59,422 nucleotides of DNA from Saccoglossus kowalevskii (GCF_000003605.2 NW_003132849.1:305997-365418); one strand, 5' to 3'. Shown: positions 10,163-23,914, numbered from the stretch's first letter. Numbers and translations: made by a program. The notes: generated from the sequence alone by a model not told the origin.

Positions 10163-12571
10163 TTTATTTTAAGACTTAACATTTGTTGGCGCTCGACTCA
10201 TTCCAACTGATTACCCACCTTATTATTTTATAACATCGACTGTGATTGATAGGTTCTCTTACTGAAATGCACATTTAACCAATCAGGGCAGTTTTTATGT
10301 ATCACCGCTGCATTTGATCATAATCAAATGTTTTTTGATCTGTGCTTGGGGCTGAGTCTGTATAAAGTGCGTTATTACTTTTTGCTCGGGCGAACATAGC
10401 GCATCGGCATCGGCAGTAACATATTTTGTGCATACATTTTAGTGGACTCAAACTGAAGTGTATGTATGTACATAACATAACAAACTATGGGAATATTTCC
10501 ACCAGTTAAACATAGTATACTATTGAGTATGTGAAAATGTTACGTCCAAAGACTAACATCAAATAAGGTATACGGGACATCGTTTTTCATTTTATTAATT
10601 CTCATATAAAGTATACCTGATGATCGAACGACATTTAAACGTGAATTTACGTGATTTCGAGTCCAGGAATGCACTTGTCAGCTCACGGCGGGCGACGGGT
10701 GTCACTACGAGCTGGTAAGCCCATGTGTGATGATGCATCGTAACGTAACAAGTTATATATTGCGTAACACGACATTTTTTTTTTTAATTAGATACCACTG
10801 AACACCCATCACTCAATATGAGTGTACTCACACTGAATAAAATGTTTGACTCACTCATACCGCCGATGCCGTAGATTGATGTACTTCCGCGAGGAGATTT
10901 TTTGCCGATGGCAAAAGTTCATCATCGGACAAGCACAGGCATCCACTTATAAATGCTATATGGCGTCATTAGTATATATCATGTCACCCGTGGTTCTAAA
11001 AAAGTGATTAATAACAACCGATCAATCAAAACAAAAACTCACACGTCACGCATTCGAAAAAAAAATCGGTAACCCCGTGCTCGACAAAGGTCGAATCGAC
11101 CAATTGATTGAATAGGATCTCCGAACACCCATGCGTGCGTGTGTACATTTGTTTTCAGGAGAAGCGTTAATTGAATTTTAATTAAGAACGTCAGCGACAG
11201 CTTACACAAATGCAAACAAAATCGGAAATGTCTCTAGACACTAGTCTGATAGAACTAGACTAGATTTAAGAGCTAATAAATGTGTTGAAACAGGACCCTC
11301 GAGACGAATAAAAGGGATAATGATAATAAGTTAATTTGATTTGCGTGAGCAATGACATTCCTTCTGCGTCATTGTAGAACTTCACGGCCTGGCTCACTGC
11401 TTGCCGTAAAAGAGTGATCGATGGAACATTCTCAGTTTTCAATGGAGTAGGTCTTTTTAAATAAAATATTACTGCAGCTGTATTTAAAAAAAAGGTTTGT
11501 CGCTTTGAAATGTTTATAATTCAAATGTTGTTGTCTTAATCAAGAGGTTGCGATGAGACTTTTCTGCCGATTTTATCGTTTGAAAAGATTTTTCATTTTT
11601 TTTTTCATTAGAGGTGGGCCATTACATTGGAAACTCTAGGAGGGACGACGGGTAGAAAAACTGTGCTAAATATTGTTTTCTTCACTTTTGGTGGTTTTAT
11701 TTTTTATTCCACTACGAATTTACCTGTAATTTGTTACACTATGTGATTTTTTTTCCTTAAGATCTAGACAAGCGTTTTATTTTTTCTGTTTTTGATCCCT
11801 GTTGGAATTTTATTCCAGGATATTTTCCGTGCGCATTTCTTTTATTTTCAATTCTGCTATCACGCGAGTTTCTAAATATCACGATATATTTTGTAGCCAT
11901 ATCTAATTCCCTCGTGCAAGACCAAAGTTTAGCATAGCGGTACATCGGGACAGATCGTATTTTATTCATTCTCATGTAATTACGTATCGTGAATGTTGTT
12001 AATTATAAATCAAAACAGTGCACACCAAGGCTAAATAACGACTTTTCCTGTAGGGCTTTTACGAACATTTAGTTGACTCACTGATTTTTGCTTTAATGTT
12101 GACATTTTCTTCAATTGATACGCCCTTCAGATGCAATACTTGATAATCGACGACGAATCATATGTTCATGCGCCAAGAGTTCACCCGGTACACACTGAGA
12201 AGCGGACTACTTTATTCAACACTTGTCTGAATTTGTCGTCTTCACGGAAATATAATACATACAATGATTTAATTGTTATGCATTAATTCATATTGGAAGT
12301 ATCAATTAAGTCGGAAACTCCCTTTTCAATGAAGATTTCTGCAAATTATTTAACGATGTGTATTGTCACTGTCAACGACAGCTGAACGCAGACCGACAAT
12401 CAATGTAATTGTTCAGACCAATGTTAAGATTCTATCTCAATGTTAAATATTAGTAAAAAGAGATATTATTATAATTTCAAATACCTTTTGGAAATATACA
12501 TTTTAACATGATATAGATCAGTTTTCCTTAGATTGGCGGTCCACTCAAGGGAAACAACTATTTTGATGGCC

Positions 12572-12585
12572 GTTACCATGGCAAA
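12572..12585. promoter_or_regulatory. X-box-like motif GTTACCATGGCAAA
   Basis: Thirteen of 14 positions fit GTTRCCATGGNAAC; the last base deviates. It lies 427 bp from the symmetric copy at 13012. Confidence 0.25.
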
Positions 12586-13010
12586 ATAGGCAGGAGTTTG
12601 TGTAAACTTGGTCTATTAACTAGAGTGTAGGTGAAACCAGCCAATCAAATAAGGTCAATCAATCACATAAAAGTTAATAGGTACAGACAGACATACAAAC
12701 AGACACAAGCAATACTTACAAAAGTCCAACTTCTGAAATTTACTTTACGAACCTGCTTGTTAGAGTTGACAATTTAACAAACTTGAACGTTTCATTCATC
12801 CCAAGACTCAGTAAAACTCAATGTTTTATAGATTTAAACGTTTGAAAACTTGATGAACCTTGTTAAAATGTTGTTTTTTGGAAATATGGTGTTACGTGTA
12901 GTGTCGACCCAGTGGAAGCACTGATCACAACTCGAGAACAAAATAGTAATATTGGGAACAAACTCGGATATGTCCGAAATATGTCTGGCCACAAATTCGT
13001 TTTTTTCGGG

Positions 13011-13026
13011 CGTTGCCATGGCAACG
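13011..13026. promoter_or_regulatory. Fully symmetric X-box CGTTGCCATGGCAACG
   Basis: A 16-bp perfect palindrome with two ideal RFX half-sites (GTTGCC / GGCAAC) and no extra spacer beyond the AT core. It is the strongest match in the window and lies in a segment less AT-rich than its surroundings. RFX proteins bind such sites in ciliary and other genes; the target gene here is unknown. Confidence 0.45.
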
Positions 13027-14747
13027 ATAGTGCTGGATTTTTCCAATTGCTTACACTTTATTGCAGATGTGACCTTCCTGTCAACTTTAAATAAAGTCGA
13101 CCAGCGGCAGCCCAAAAAATAGAGAAAAGTTAAAACGCCGTTTCTGACGAAAGTTACGGGGTTGCTTTGCAACGAAGAAAACAAAATCAAAAACACAAAT
13201 AGTAACTTCGAGCACACACTGAGCAAAGTAGAGAGTTTCATTTCAAGATTTGTTGGAGGAGACACATTTTGCGCGAAGGTAGGAAAAATCAGTTTTCGGC
13301 TGTTGCAACAGTAACGGTGGGCAGGTGCTGTTGTTGTTTTAGATTACCAAAATATGGCAGATAATTGAGCAAAGATATATTTTAGTTCATGGTAATCATG
13401 TGGGTTTTTTAGCCTCAGGTGATTTTCCCGATGAGTGAGCCATTCAGGTTTCTGTTCCTACCATTTTCTATTGACTATTGTATCGCCCCGGTGAATTACA
13501 ATCAACGTTGTAACCATGTGTACGCTCTATTGCAACACGGTGATTCTCAGAAACACAATCTGACAAGTTGAGTACTAGGTGTGATCTGATGAATCCAGAG
13601 TGAACGAAAGAAAAATCGAACAAAGAAAACTAAGAGACTTAACCACTCAAATAAACCATACGGATATTGCTTCTGCTGGTATCCGCTAATTTAACTGACA
13701 GGTAACTAAACCATTTCCTCTTGCATCAAAATGTTTCAAAAAGCTGTATTGTTTATTTTTAAATCTCTCTATGTCTCAACAACACGACGCAGGACGATAA
13801 TTGTTTTTTAATACGTTAAATTGTTACTAAGACGTCGCATAGCAACGAAGATCAACAGTTCACGACGTCTGGCAAATTGAAGCGATAAGAACCCTCTTAC
13901 AGCGATCAAGCAGCAGAAGGTATTAATATGCGGTTTTGATTTCATGTGTTTTGCTTATAATTTTAAATTAAATCGGATAAATTTGTGTATGAATTTACCG
14001 TCTGCGCCCATCTAATACATCATGTAAATATTTACGTTGTCACACGTCTGCTAGTTTATTTTGGAAAATATTGTATTATTTACATACTGCAGTGATCCTA
14101 TATAAGATACTAACTCTTATTCGAATGTGTTTATTAAAGGCTGCTCACGAAGACGTCGACTGGATTCTAGAGAACATTGTGTTGAATACTGTATTTAATT
14201 TTCATCCACGTAAAGTAGCCAAATTAAAGAATACAGTGTTTTCTAAGGATCACGGGAAGTGTATATTACTGAACTAATATAGTTACAGGACCCATGAGAT
14301 ACATAGATTAATACGCACGTTTTATTAAAATATTCGATAATGTAAAAGAAGCACATCACACCAATTTTATTTGTAGACATGTGTTTATTGTTCGGCGGTT
14401 CCGACAGCCAAAAGAGGAACCCGCCAAATATAATTCAAGATAAGTTAATACAAAAAAAAGTTAAAATGAAAGTTAAAATGGCAGCAGAGTTGGTGAGATA
14501 TTAACAAAAAAGGAGACAAATAATACGGAGCAAGTTTACACATAATGAAGAGCTGGTCATAGCAGTACGAAATTCATTTGGCTTTTCGCAATTTGTTTTG
14601 ATTTCGCAATACGCAACGTAGGCGAGGGGTATATGTAACCCCAATGCTAAATGATACTTTTCATTTCTTGTGTGGACAAAAACTGGTTGATCGAAAATAC
14701 AATAACAATTATACAATACCAAAATATATATATTTAATTGAGTAGCT

Positions 14748-14842
14748 GGCCTGGTATCATAAATTTAAATATTGGTTATTTGAATTCACACATTTGATGA
14801 AACCAGTGTACCACATACTCGAGTATATACAAGTAATGCTAA
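14748..14842. repeat. Dispersed repeat D, copy 1
   Basis: Starts GGCCTGGTATCATAAATTTA. It aligns over about 95 bp with 17683-17783, sharing TAAATATTGGTTATTT, ACACATTTGATGAAAC and GTACCACAT. A (TA)n tract follows. Same orientation in both copies; element type unknown. Confidence 0.75.
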
Positions 14843-14882
14843 AGATGGAAATGTTGTATTAAAATGTATATTTTATCGCATG

Positions 14883-14885
<3 letters not shown>

Positions 14886-14935
<50 letters not shown>
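14886..14935. repeat. (TA)n microsatellite, about 25 units
   Basis: An uninterrupted alternating TA tract of about 50 bp. The apparent Tyr-Ile open frames on both strands come from it. Confidence 0.97.
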
Positions 14936-14938
<3 letters not shown>

Positions 14939-17682
14939 ATTATGGAGGCCATGTATATACACACCCGTGACACCCGTTGCGGTAACATTAGATTAGATTT
15001 TAGTGCGGCAGACAGTACTGAGACGACCCTTATTTTTGTATGTAACCAAGTGCCTGCCGAGACAGTGCAAACAATGTTTGCAATCGGTTTCTCGCTACGT
15101 GTTTCAAGCACGCGAACACGTTGTTTATTTCTAGCTAGAAAACAGATATGCTGCGGTGCGTCAGATTACACGGGCAGCTTAGGGCGATACCCGCTACAGA
15201 GAGAAAGTGCTAGAACAGTAATGTATAACAAAGTATGTGTGTTGGGGTCTAATGTGGATATGCGTCGTTTCATTGCTGAATGCGCCCTGACACAGTCCAT
15301 GTTTTGAACAAACACGTTGTCTTTCTCGTATTTCGCGCTTACCTGCATTAAAGCTGCCGGTGTGGTCTTTAACGTCAAATACCGCATAGATCGACGCTGG
15401 TGTGTAACTGGAAGTTAGTCAATGAATCCAATTCTATCGATGGGCCGACTGTTTTTATAATACGCACTTCCAATTTCGATCCGATTAATATCGACCGCGA
15501 TTATTATTCCGAGCACGCGGTGTCCATTTGGCATCCAATAACCGGCCACTGATTGGACAATAAGCAACTGAATAGGCAGCACGGTTGTTATCGTGTTTAT
15601 TCAATGAATATCGGGGTATTCGATGTAAAGCGTGATTCATGGTCCATTCATTGGCGAATGAAAATACCAAGATGTACATTTCAGCGACAAGCTTAAGGAT
15701 TGTTTGTAAACAGAGTCTATTTCGAGAAATACGGTAACCTCTTTCCGGTCCGTGGCATACCAGTGTCACGAAGTCAAAATAACTTCCCCTCATTCAATAC
15801 ACGGGTTCTCATCTGGTTACAATCTTAAAGTTTAAATTTAGAATAGAAATGTTTGTTACTATCATCTTCTCGCCTTATAGTCGCGCCGTGGTCGCTCAAA
15901 AAGACTGGCGCCCGCCCAACGTAAAATGTGTGTCTCGTTTTGGATTCACCCAAACGCTCCAGTGTGACGAAACATTACTGCACATACACAACCCTGGGAT
16001 GAGAATCATTACATATAGCAAGCTATCACGAACCCAGTGATGATCTCGACAGTTCGGAAAGAAACAACTCTGCAGTGACGTAGCAATATAACCCTTTTCA
16101 CTACCGACTCACATACAAAAAAGCGCATCACGTGAATCAGGTTGGCCTCGGGTTGGACGTTGATGGTCGATTTCAATGTTTTCCATTCCCGACAGATATT
16201 CCTATGTTTTTCAGCAAAATAAGCACACACTTAACACATATATCACACACAGACTCATACTATGCCTTAATTGGAGACAAAATAAGTCAGCACACAATCA
16301 GGCCAATTAAAGATCATCGATTAGTAGTATACCTGATGTTGCAATGAATTGAGCCTTTATATTGTATTTGTAAAGTATTACTAGTGGTACAAAGGTACAA
16401 TGAAGAGTGATTTGCATCCAATGAATTACGCGTGCCCATGAATACAAAACGACAGCTTAATACGGGAGTATGCTTCAATAGATAAGATAGACAAATGGGA
16501 TGTTATATGTATGCCACGCACAAGTACGTCATAACAGTATAATACCAGATTAAAGACGTATGCTACTTAAAAGAACATTTATTTCACATGTGCAACATCA
16601 TAGCAGTTGTCGTAAAACCATCCCAAATGTGACACGTAGTCAATTGAGCCATCTCAAACACGATGTCACTAGTTGACATGATCTTTCGAGTTAGACCATG
16701 ACTACTCATAAGTTAACCATTATACAGCTATTGACTATACAGCAAACCTACCACAATTTAAGTATGTGATTTATGAGAGCAATGGTTACACATTCCGAAA
16801 CGCTCATGTGCACGTGTACTGATTTGCGCATTGGTGACAAATGTACTAGGACTCTAAAGATGGTTTAGGGCAGTAGACTATTTGTTGATGATTTGTCTAA
16901 AGTACAAACTTTCTTAATATTGCTGTATGTTGTATTGCGTCGTAGATATAGGGAACAGTTTTTTGCGATGTCGCATACGAAGGAAAATGTATGAAAATCG
17001 GTGAATCAGATTTATTGCATATTTCACAAGTTATCCACTGTTGTGTGTTTTTCTGTATCGATGTATATTTACAAACTACTTCATAAATTATTATGTATGT
17101 CTTCTAATCTTAATTATAGGCCATTATGGATTTAGGTTGATTAAATATTTTTGAAATTATAATTATGAAAAATATGGGTGGCCCTGTATTTTAACTGAAT
17201 GAGCCGAATATCTCATTAGTATGTAATTACAAATGGGCATCATACTATGACATTTACAATAATTTGACCCGGTTATCACGCACTCATGACAAATACATAC
17301 AAAGACCTTTCCAATGATACAATACGTATTTAGCTCCCATAGCTGGTACCTAATTGCACACTGTCATGGACTATATGGCGTAGAATCTTATTAAGAATAA
17401 TATGAAATAAATATTGATTGGTTTAAGCCAACACCACACGTTCTGTCAATATTATGACTAAACGAAATTGCTGAATATCAAACAACATAGTAATTTATTA
17501 CAAAATTTATGTAACTGTTTATGTTTCATTCAACATTGGATCTAAGCTGAATATCGACTATGCACAATTATGGGGATTAAATAATGTATTACTTCGGGGA
17601 CAAAAAGTGACAATTTACTTCAGCTTTTCATTTCAATGTTTATCAACTTAGGCACAAATCATTTTTAATATTTTGATATTGT

Positions 17683-17783
17683 GGCCTGGTATCATAGTTT
17701 TAAATATTGGTTATTTAAATACACACATTTGATGAAACGAATGTACCACATGCTCGATTCACAGTGTATACAAGTATTCTAAA
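17683..17783. repeat. Dispersed repeat D, copy 2
   Basis: Partner of the repeat at 14748, 2.9 kb away in the same orientation. It differs by scattered substitutions and a roughly 6-nt length difference near TATACAAGTA. Probably two decayed insertions of one element or an old duplication. Confidence 0.75.
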
Positions 17784-18788
17784 ACACATTTTCGGCATCG
17801 AATGTAATTTATAAAATCTTCAAAAAGTAGCATGTAATACATTAATAGTTGTACCGGAAACGTTTTTAGAGACTCTGTCACCTCAAGATGATAAAATGTA
17901 TTCACACAACATACTACGTAATCCCACCCCCACCCACCTTCCTAGCCAAAAATGCAAACGTAACCTTTAAGACTGGAATCGACGAGTAGTAGTTAAATAA
18001 ATCTGACCCTGCATCTAGTGGGTGTTATCACATAACAGTAATGATTGTTGAAAATCATGTCTTGTCGCGAATAAACATGTTCTCATCAATTACAAGTAAT
18101 TTGGTGCCTGGTGTCATATGAATTTCGGAATTTCTATACTCGGGCGTGTAAACGTGCCCCACATCTAAATAAATCAGTCAACGGCATACTTAACATGCCT
18201 CTACATTCAAGAGTGGTCTTTAAGATATTCATTAACACTACTGCGGAAACATGTAAGGACATGGTTTTGCTTTCCTCAAAGTGTTGACGACATTTTAACT
18301 GTCTTTTGGTTCCAGCATTATCCCAGCTGTCTGCCTCTTCAATTGTCAGTTAAAACGTTATATTCGAATTACATTCACCATAGATGAAAATTAGGAATTT
18401 GTACTGTGTGAAGAAACGAGTGTGGTGATAACAAGTGAGATGATGGCAGGAAAAGATGCAAATTGTCCATAGATACCATAAAACATGGTTCATGGTTCGT
18501 ATATTTAATGCGGCCGGACATGTTTTATTGTTGGGTCATCCACGAGACTGCCTGATTATTCAACACATTTGAATACGCATTATAATCCCTAAATAACCCG
18601 CGTAATTACCCAATAATTGGTATTATCGCGTTTCATATTGAAACAAAAATTGTATATTAGTCACCTCTCAGAATGTTCGGCCTTCCCTCAGCAACTATTT
18701 TTTTTGGAATTCGATTAATGTCTTTTTGTGTTTTGTATTTCTCGTAACAATTCTCTCTGTTTGTTACCCCCTCCATATAAAATACAAT

Positions 18789-18803
18789 CCCCCCCCCCTC
18801 CCC
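18789..18803. repeat. C-rich low-complexity tract
   Basis: Ten C in a row, then TCCCC, inside a longer pyrimidine-rich stretch (about 18770-18835). Confidence 0.9.
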
Positions 18804-20863
18804 GAAAAGAGATTTTCTCCTTTCCACCTCCTTCGATAAGATACAGGCAAACATTCATATTACAAAACATTGTGTAAATGTGTAAAATGTATATGTGTAA
18901 TAATCCTTTCATATATTTAACCCTTTGTGTTCATAACAACTATTTGACCCCGGTGTTTGAAGTACTAGCTGTTTATATATGTAATTAGAACGGAAATGAC
19001 GAACTTGAATTTGCAACAAATACCTCAAAATCAGAAAACGCATACGTGTTCTATATGGGCGTTGTTCACATTCATCGCGCATTCTCGTGTTGACTGGCCC
19101 GTTGTGTTATACGAGTTACGTATTTGGATGTGGCGGCGTACATTGCGTGTTTGGTACCATAACATAAGCGATAATGCCACGCACATACACTCTAATTATA
19201 AAAAAACCGGTTATCTATATCAGATCACGAGTATCACCAGGCTGTTAAGTTCCACTTCGCAAAGTCTTTTGTGATACACGATACGCATTAAAAAAATCCA
19301 TCTTCGTTTATAATCGAGATAACGCTGTACAACCGTTGCTTGAATTTATACCTGAAACTAATTCCCAGTGTAATTGTTTCCAACAAAGCCACGTTAAAGT
19401 AGAAACGTGTAATCATTGTACTATATCGAGATATCTGATAAACAGAAACAGTGTACTTCGCATATACTACGCACAAAACACTGATAACATGGAATTACTT
19501 TTCTTTTTTGTTAATGGAAAGCCATACATAAGTTTAGCGATTTGATCGCAACGAATAACAATAAGGTCAAATGCATCGCTTCAGGAAACTGACATTAATT
19601 AAAGTTTTTACATTTTACATTTCGTGGTTGCTCAGTAAGTTCTTTCATTATTTTGGTACCGTAGAATACACTACGTTTGAATCAATGGACCGTATCGCGT
19701 ACGGATACTATGCAATTCGTCGCAATTCAATTCCCCGAGAAATCATATATAATATCATACATTCTTGTCATATATTTTTTTTGCATACTTCTGACTTGTT
19801 CAGAACATATGTACGTAGAACTACCGGTCTTAATATAACGATAATATCATCTCGATATGTTAAACGCGATTACAAATTTTAATTTCCTCCACACCCGTCC
19901 ATGCATACCACAGAGATGAAATGAGATAAAGAATTTATTATTTATCGGTAGTGTTCTCAGAAAATGTTAATATGCACGTAATGTTTATTATATCGCGTCA
20001 ACATCTACATATTCCGATGAATAAACTATGTGATGAAATCAAATACCAATTTAAGAATTGTGCACGGGCTCTAACCAATTTTACGCTTCAAGTACGTTAG
20101 TACGGCGACCCTAGAAGAACACAGCGTGCGAACGCTCGGTGAGTGCCCTTGAAGAAAGGTCTACACATACGTCAAGGATTTGATCATTGTTGACTTTATT
20201 CACCGTCTTATTAACAATGTTGAACTCATGAGTGAAAATATGGACATGGCAAATGTATGGACTGTGATTTCGGCGAGAGAATCAATAACAAAGTACATAG
20301 AGGTTTTATATTAAACCGCGAAACGATGCGAAGACTGCCACGAGGAAACACTTGTCACAGCCACTGTGACTGTTATTAATACAGCGATACAACCAGAAAA
20401 ATAATAATAAAAAAAACACATATAAACGCCAAGATTGCGATTTCTTGCTGGCGGGTGAAAACACACTGCATATTTTGTCATATTCGTGTATATATTCATT
20501 TACACGGATTTGGTGTTTTCTGGATATGACAAAATAAACTTCGTTAATAAGTGAATATATCCGGACAGACATGAGTACCGTTTGAAATTTTCCGCTGCAA
20601 ATAAGGTAATTTCAAAATCACTAAGTTACATTTGCACTTGTACAACTCGTTTCTTATAGAATTATAAGTTGCCGTCTATATTATTCGGTTCGTTTGTTGA
20701 TCAGCGTAACATCTAAATCCTCACCTATGTTTGCTACGTGCGTTTCAGAATATGAACAACGGCATGTATCCCTTGTACTCAGCTGCCATAGGCAATGATT
20801 ATTACCAGTGGTGAACTCATCTATTAAAAGTGCCTCTGAAAAAAGATTTGTAACTTCACTTGA

Positions 20864-20963
20864 CGCCACGAGTTGACCTAAATGTCAGACTCGCCGCGCA
20901 CGAGAAACGGAACACCAGTCAACTTTCCCCGCTGGGCGCGAAGACTGTCAGGTCACCGTGGCG
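20864..20963. repeat. Imperfect 100-bp foldback (hairpin element)
   Basis: The left arm starts CGCCACGAGTTGACCT and the right arm, read inverted, starts CGCCACGGTGACCTGACAG. After a small gap the arms keep pairing (TCAGACTCGCCGCG against CAGTCTTCGCGCC), giving roughly 35-45-nt imperfect arms around a short loop. It is markedly GC-rich against its surroundings. It could be a foldback MITE or a structured RNA. A 65-codon ATG frame crosses it (20882-21079), but I regard that as incidental. Confidence 0.5.
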
Positions 20964-21803
20964 TATTAGTCGAATTACATGATGCGGTTGAAGTCCTAAT
21001 ATGCCGAAGAGAGATCCGATATCAGTTTTCTTTTGAATGTAGAATTTTAATATACGCAATGCATTCTTATCCAGTGTAAGTTAACTACTGAACGCAGTGC
21101 TTAAGCGTTTTTGAAATGCTTCCGTGTTAAGGAGATTTAGTAAGATAATCGCCATATTCTTTGATTGAAGAAACGTACAAATCTATGCGTACAATACTAA
21201 ATACTTACTAAATATGCCGACCATTCTCTGACCGGTATTTTTGTCAATACTCTACACCCCCCAATTGAACAACTAATAACATAATGACATTTTTTTTCTA
21301 TTTTCAAAGAATGAATTAACGTCGGTAAATCTACGCAAATCGTTTTGACAGTTTGTGGATTGCCGATATTTGTCGATTCGCCCCTAGATACAAGTGCATT
21401 ACCTTCTACACGCGTAAACGTCGAAAACAGATCAGAGCACAACACAAGTCAAGTTCAAGCCTGAAATTACAGCTATAATCTTGAAAGCACTTACATTTTA
21501 TTGTAAGGTGATATGCTCTCACTAAAAGACGGTGCATTGTATAGTTTGACGCGTTATACATCTATTCAATGCAATATAATGATAACTACTCTTTCCGTAT
21601 GTCATTTTCTCGAAGGCCTCTCGGGCAAACACTTTAAATTTAAATTGCTGTAACGTTCATACATTGCTAATTTGTTTTTCTTGAATGATAACGGTGTTAG
21701 TAACAAACAAATCTACTGCGATTTCAATTTCAACAAACGAAAACTCAACATTTTGAAATGTGTGATGAATATTCAATATTCGTTATGAGAAAGAGAAAGA
21801 GTA

Positions 21804-21817
21804 GTTGCCATAGATAC
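21804..21817. promoter_or_regulatory. Weak X-box-like motif GTTGCCATAGATAC
   Basis: The left half-site is ideal; the right half-site is degenerate (GATAC instead of GCAAC). Listed because it belongs to the set of similar sites across the window. Confidence 0.15.
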
Positions 21818-22055
21818 AAGGGATATAAAGGCAACATAGAATGGCCATATATATGCATGGCAGTGTCAGATGATAAACACGATGTTGTACAATATTTTAT
21901 CGACAAAAATTCAGTTTACTAATATTGAACACCAGTTCTATACAGCGGTTAAATGTTATCAGGACACTACTAATGAGCTTAATGTTAAAATTATGCCGTA
22001 TTGTGAACCGTAATCACATAATCGAATTAATACATATCATGTTATTGTATTCATG

Positions 22056-22079
22056 CACGAACTGTACTAGTAGTTCGTG
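22056..22079. repeat. Short inverted repeat CACGAACT / AGTTCGTG
   Basis: Perfect 8-bp arms around an 8-nt spacer (GTACTAGT). No neighbouring gene gives it a role. Confidence 0.5.
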
Positions 22080-23732
22080 TTAAATCCAAACTTACCTAGT
22101 GTGCGATTCACGTTGGTGGCGATCAGAGCTCAATGTTATGCGTATGTAATTGTCATAATTATGACCAATTGCTCATATTATACAAACTCACGTGGAAGAC
22201 ATTCAGAACTAAGTGTTATGCGAGCCTAATCCTCTCAAATCCCATCACTCACTTCTCAATGGACAGATACAAACACGTCGGGTGCACAAAAAAACGCATG
22301 CAAAGCTTACCACAATTCACATACTAGTAGTATCCACATTTCACTCACCGACAAGTCTACAGTCTTTAACTAAAACCTTCACAAACAACAAATCTTCTAT
22401 ATACGCAGTGGCGAATTCCCCTCGTCCAACGCGGCAGCTGTAATTGAGGAATATGTTGACGCCAGCAGAATACTGTGAACAAACTTGCTCGTTATTGACA
22501 TGTAGTGAAAGCCCCTCCGGTAGTCATATTTCCATCAGTAATTTGATCGATACGATCTGCAAGCGCGTATTACATACGACGGGTACGACAACCTAGAATT
22601 GACATTAGCTAATACATAATGGTGCGTGCTATTTATTTTGTATCAAAGTATTCGATGCAAGTAAACAATGTGACAATATTCTCTGTTCAATACCACTTAA
22701 TCTTCGTGGATTCTTTCTCTACTCAACCTCAATTTTGGTCTAACCTTTTGTACTCCCACCCCCAGCCGTCTGCTCTAGATCACTCACGCATCAATTACGA
22801 TATGTTGATATAGGGAATGTTTGATTGTTGATTACATGGTTCAGAATGGATATATGATGAAGTCATAACGACAAGAGGGCGTTGTTGTAAACACTGTAGA
22901 CAGTTATGAACGCTGCCATATAATTAATTCTTATAGCTTATAAACATTTAGATCACTCATGTTTCTTCCTTGTTATTGGCAACAGTCGTACACTAGAACG
23001 ATCATGTGTTTTAAACGCTTGAAAAAGAAGTTAGGAAAACGGGAACTGACGGAGAAACAGAAGCTTGATGGGTATTTTGAAAAGGACTAGGAATAAGACA
23101 AATGAGACGGAAGATAAATGAGGTCGGCGAACATTAGAGCGATGAGGAAGAAGATAACTGATACACGCAGCTGACACATCTCCAGTTTCAACATCTCACC
23201 TTTTGGGTGTGTGCGTTAATGGAAGTAAAGTGCATTCAATTTTGTTTAAAAGATGTCATGGATAAAACCCACTAAGGTATTTGGCGTCTGACACTATAAC
23301 TGTTCGTAAATAGCTAAAGTGCACTCAATTTACCAGGCAAGACAATTCAATAGATAACAGCTAACGGCGCACAACTGTCATCATCATTTAATTGTTAATG
23401 TGTGTGTATGTGTAGAGCGACTGTGTCAGTACGCATATTCACTTTCCAACACATTTACGAAAACGAATAGCGAGGTTAGTGTGTTATTCGAATTGCTTTT
23501 ACAGATTTAATAAGTCATTTAGGTTCTTAAAAATAGTAGATTTACGAAAGTTCTCAAACAAATATTGAGCCCAATGGGGTGTAATGGGGTAATGTCTACG
23601 GTGTAGTCGCTATTGGCGTGTGTTATATTTTGAAAACGTTGTTTAATTAAAATCCAACAGTTGTATGCGACTCTATGAACAATAAAAAGGGACATCTGTC
23701 TGTTTCAAGAACATTTATGTTAACATCATAGT

Positions 23733-23746
23733 GTTGCCATGGCAAT
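23733..23746. promoter_or_regulatory. X-box-like motif GTTGCCATGGCAAT
   Basis: Matches the symmetric X-box at 13 of 14 positions (terminal T for C). A TGACGTCA (CRE-type) palindrome lies 180 bp further at 23915-23922. Confidence 0.3.
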
Positions 23747-23914
23747 CACAATACGTCTAAGGGTGACCAATCACTGTAATACTTGACACGATTCACCGTA
23801 GTAAATCATTACACGCCTCCTTCAGATAACAACTGTGATATTTTCAATAAATAATGAAACATTGTGGACGCGCAATTAATTCCTTTCTCCTCGTAAGGAA
23901 AAGCACAGCGCAGA

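Larger units (their letters stand above)
9576..14747. other. Region without recognised genes
   Basis: AT-rich non-coding DNA. It holds the palindrome at 10147, a candidate mini-exon at 10667-10714 and X-box-like sites at 12572 and 13011. An open frame of 143 codons on the minus strand at 12834-13265 has no ATG at its start (GTG), no recognisable domain, and surrounds the 13011 palindrome; I do not call it a gene. Confidence 0.55.
14936..20863. other. Region without recognised genes
   Basis: Apart from repeat D copy 2 and the C-rich tract, nothing was recognised. Open frames here are short, mostly lack a proper ATG and show no family resemblance. Confidence 0.6.

Noticed and set aside
12834-13265. 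143-codon minus-strand open frame with a hydrophobic N-terminal part
   Set aside because: Starts with GTG, no recognised domain, and the frame runs through the X-box palindrome. More likely fortuitous.
14839-15307. Tyr-Ile repeat proteins on both strands
   Set aside because: Translation of the (TA)n tract.
20882-21079. 65-codon ATG frame starting MSDSPRTRNGTPVNF
   Set aside because: Its GC-rich start coincides with the foldback element, its tail is ordinary AT-rich sequence, and it matches no family.
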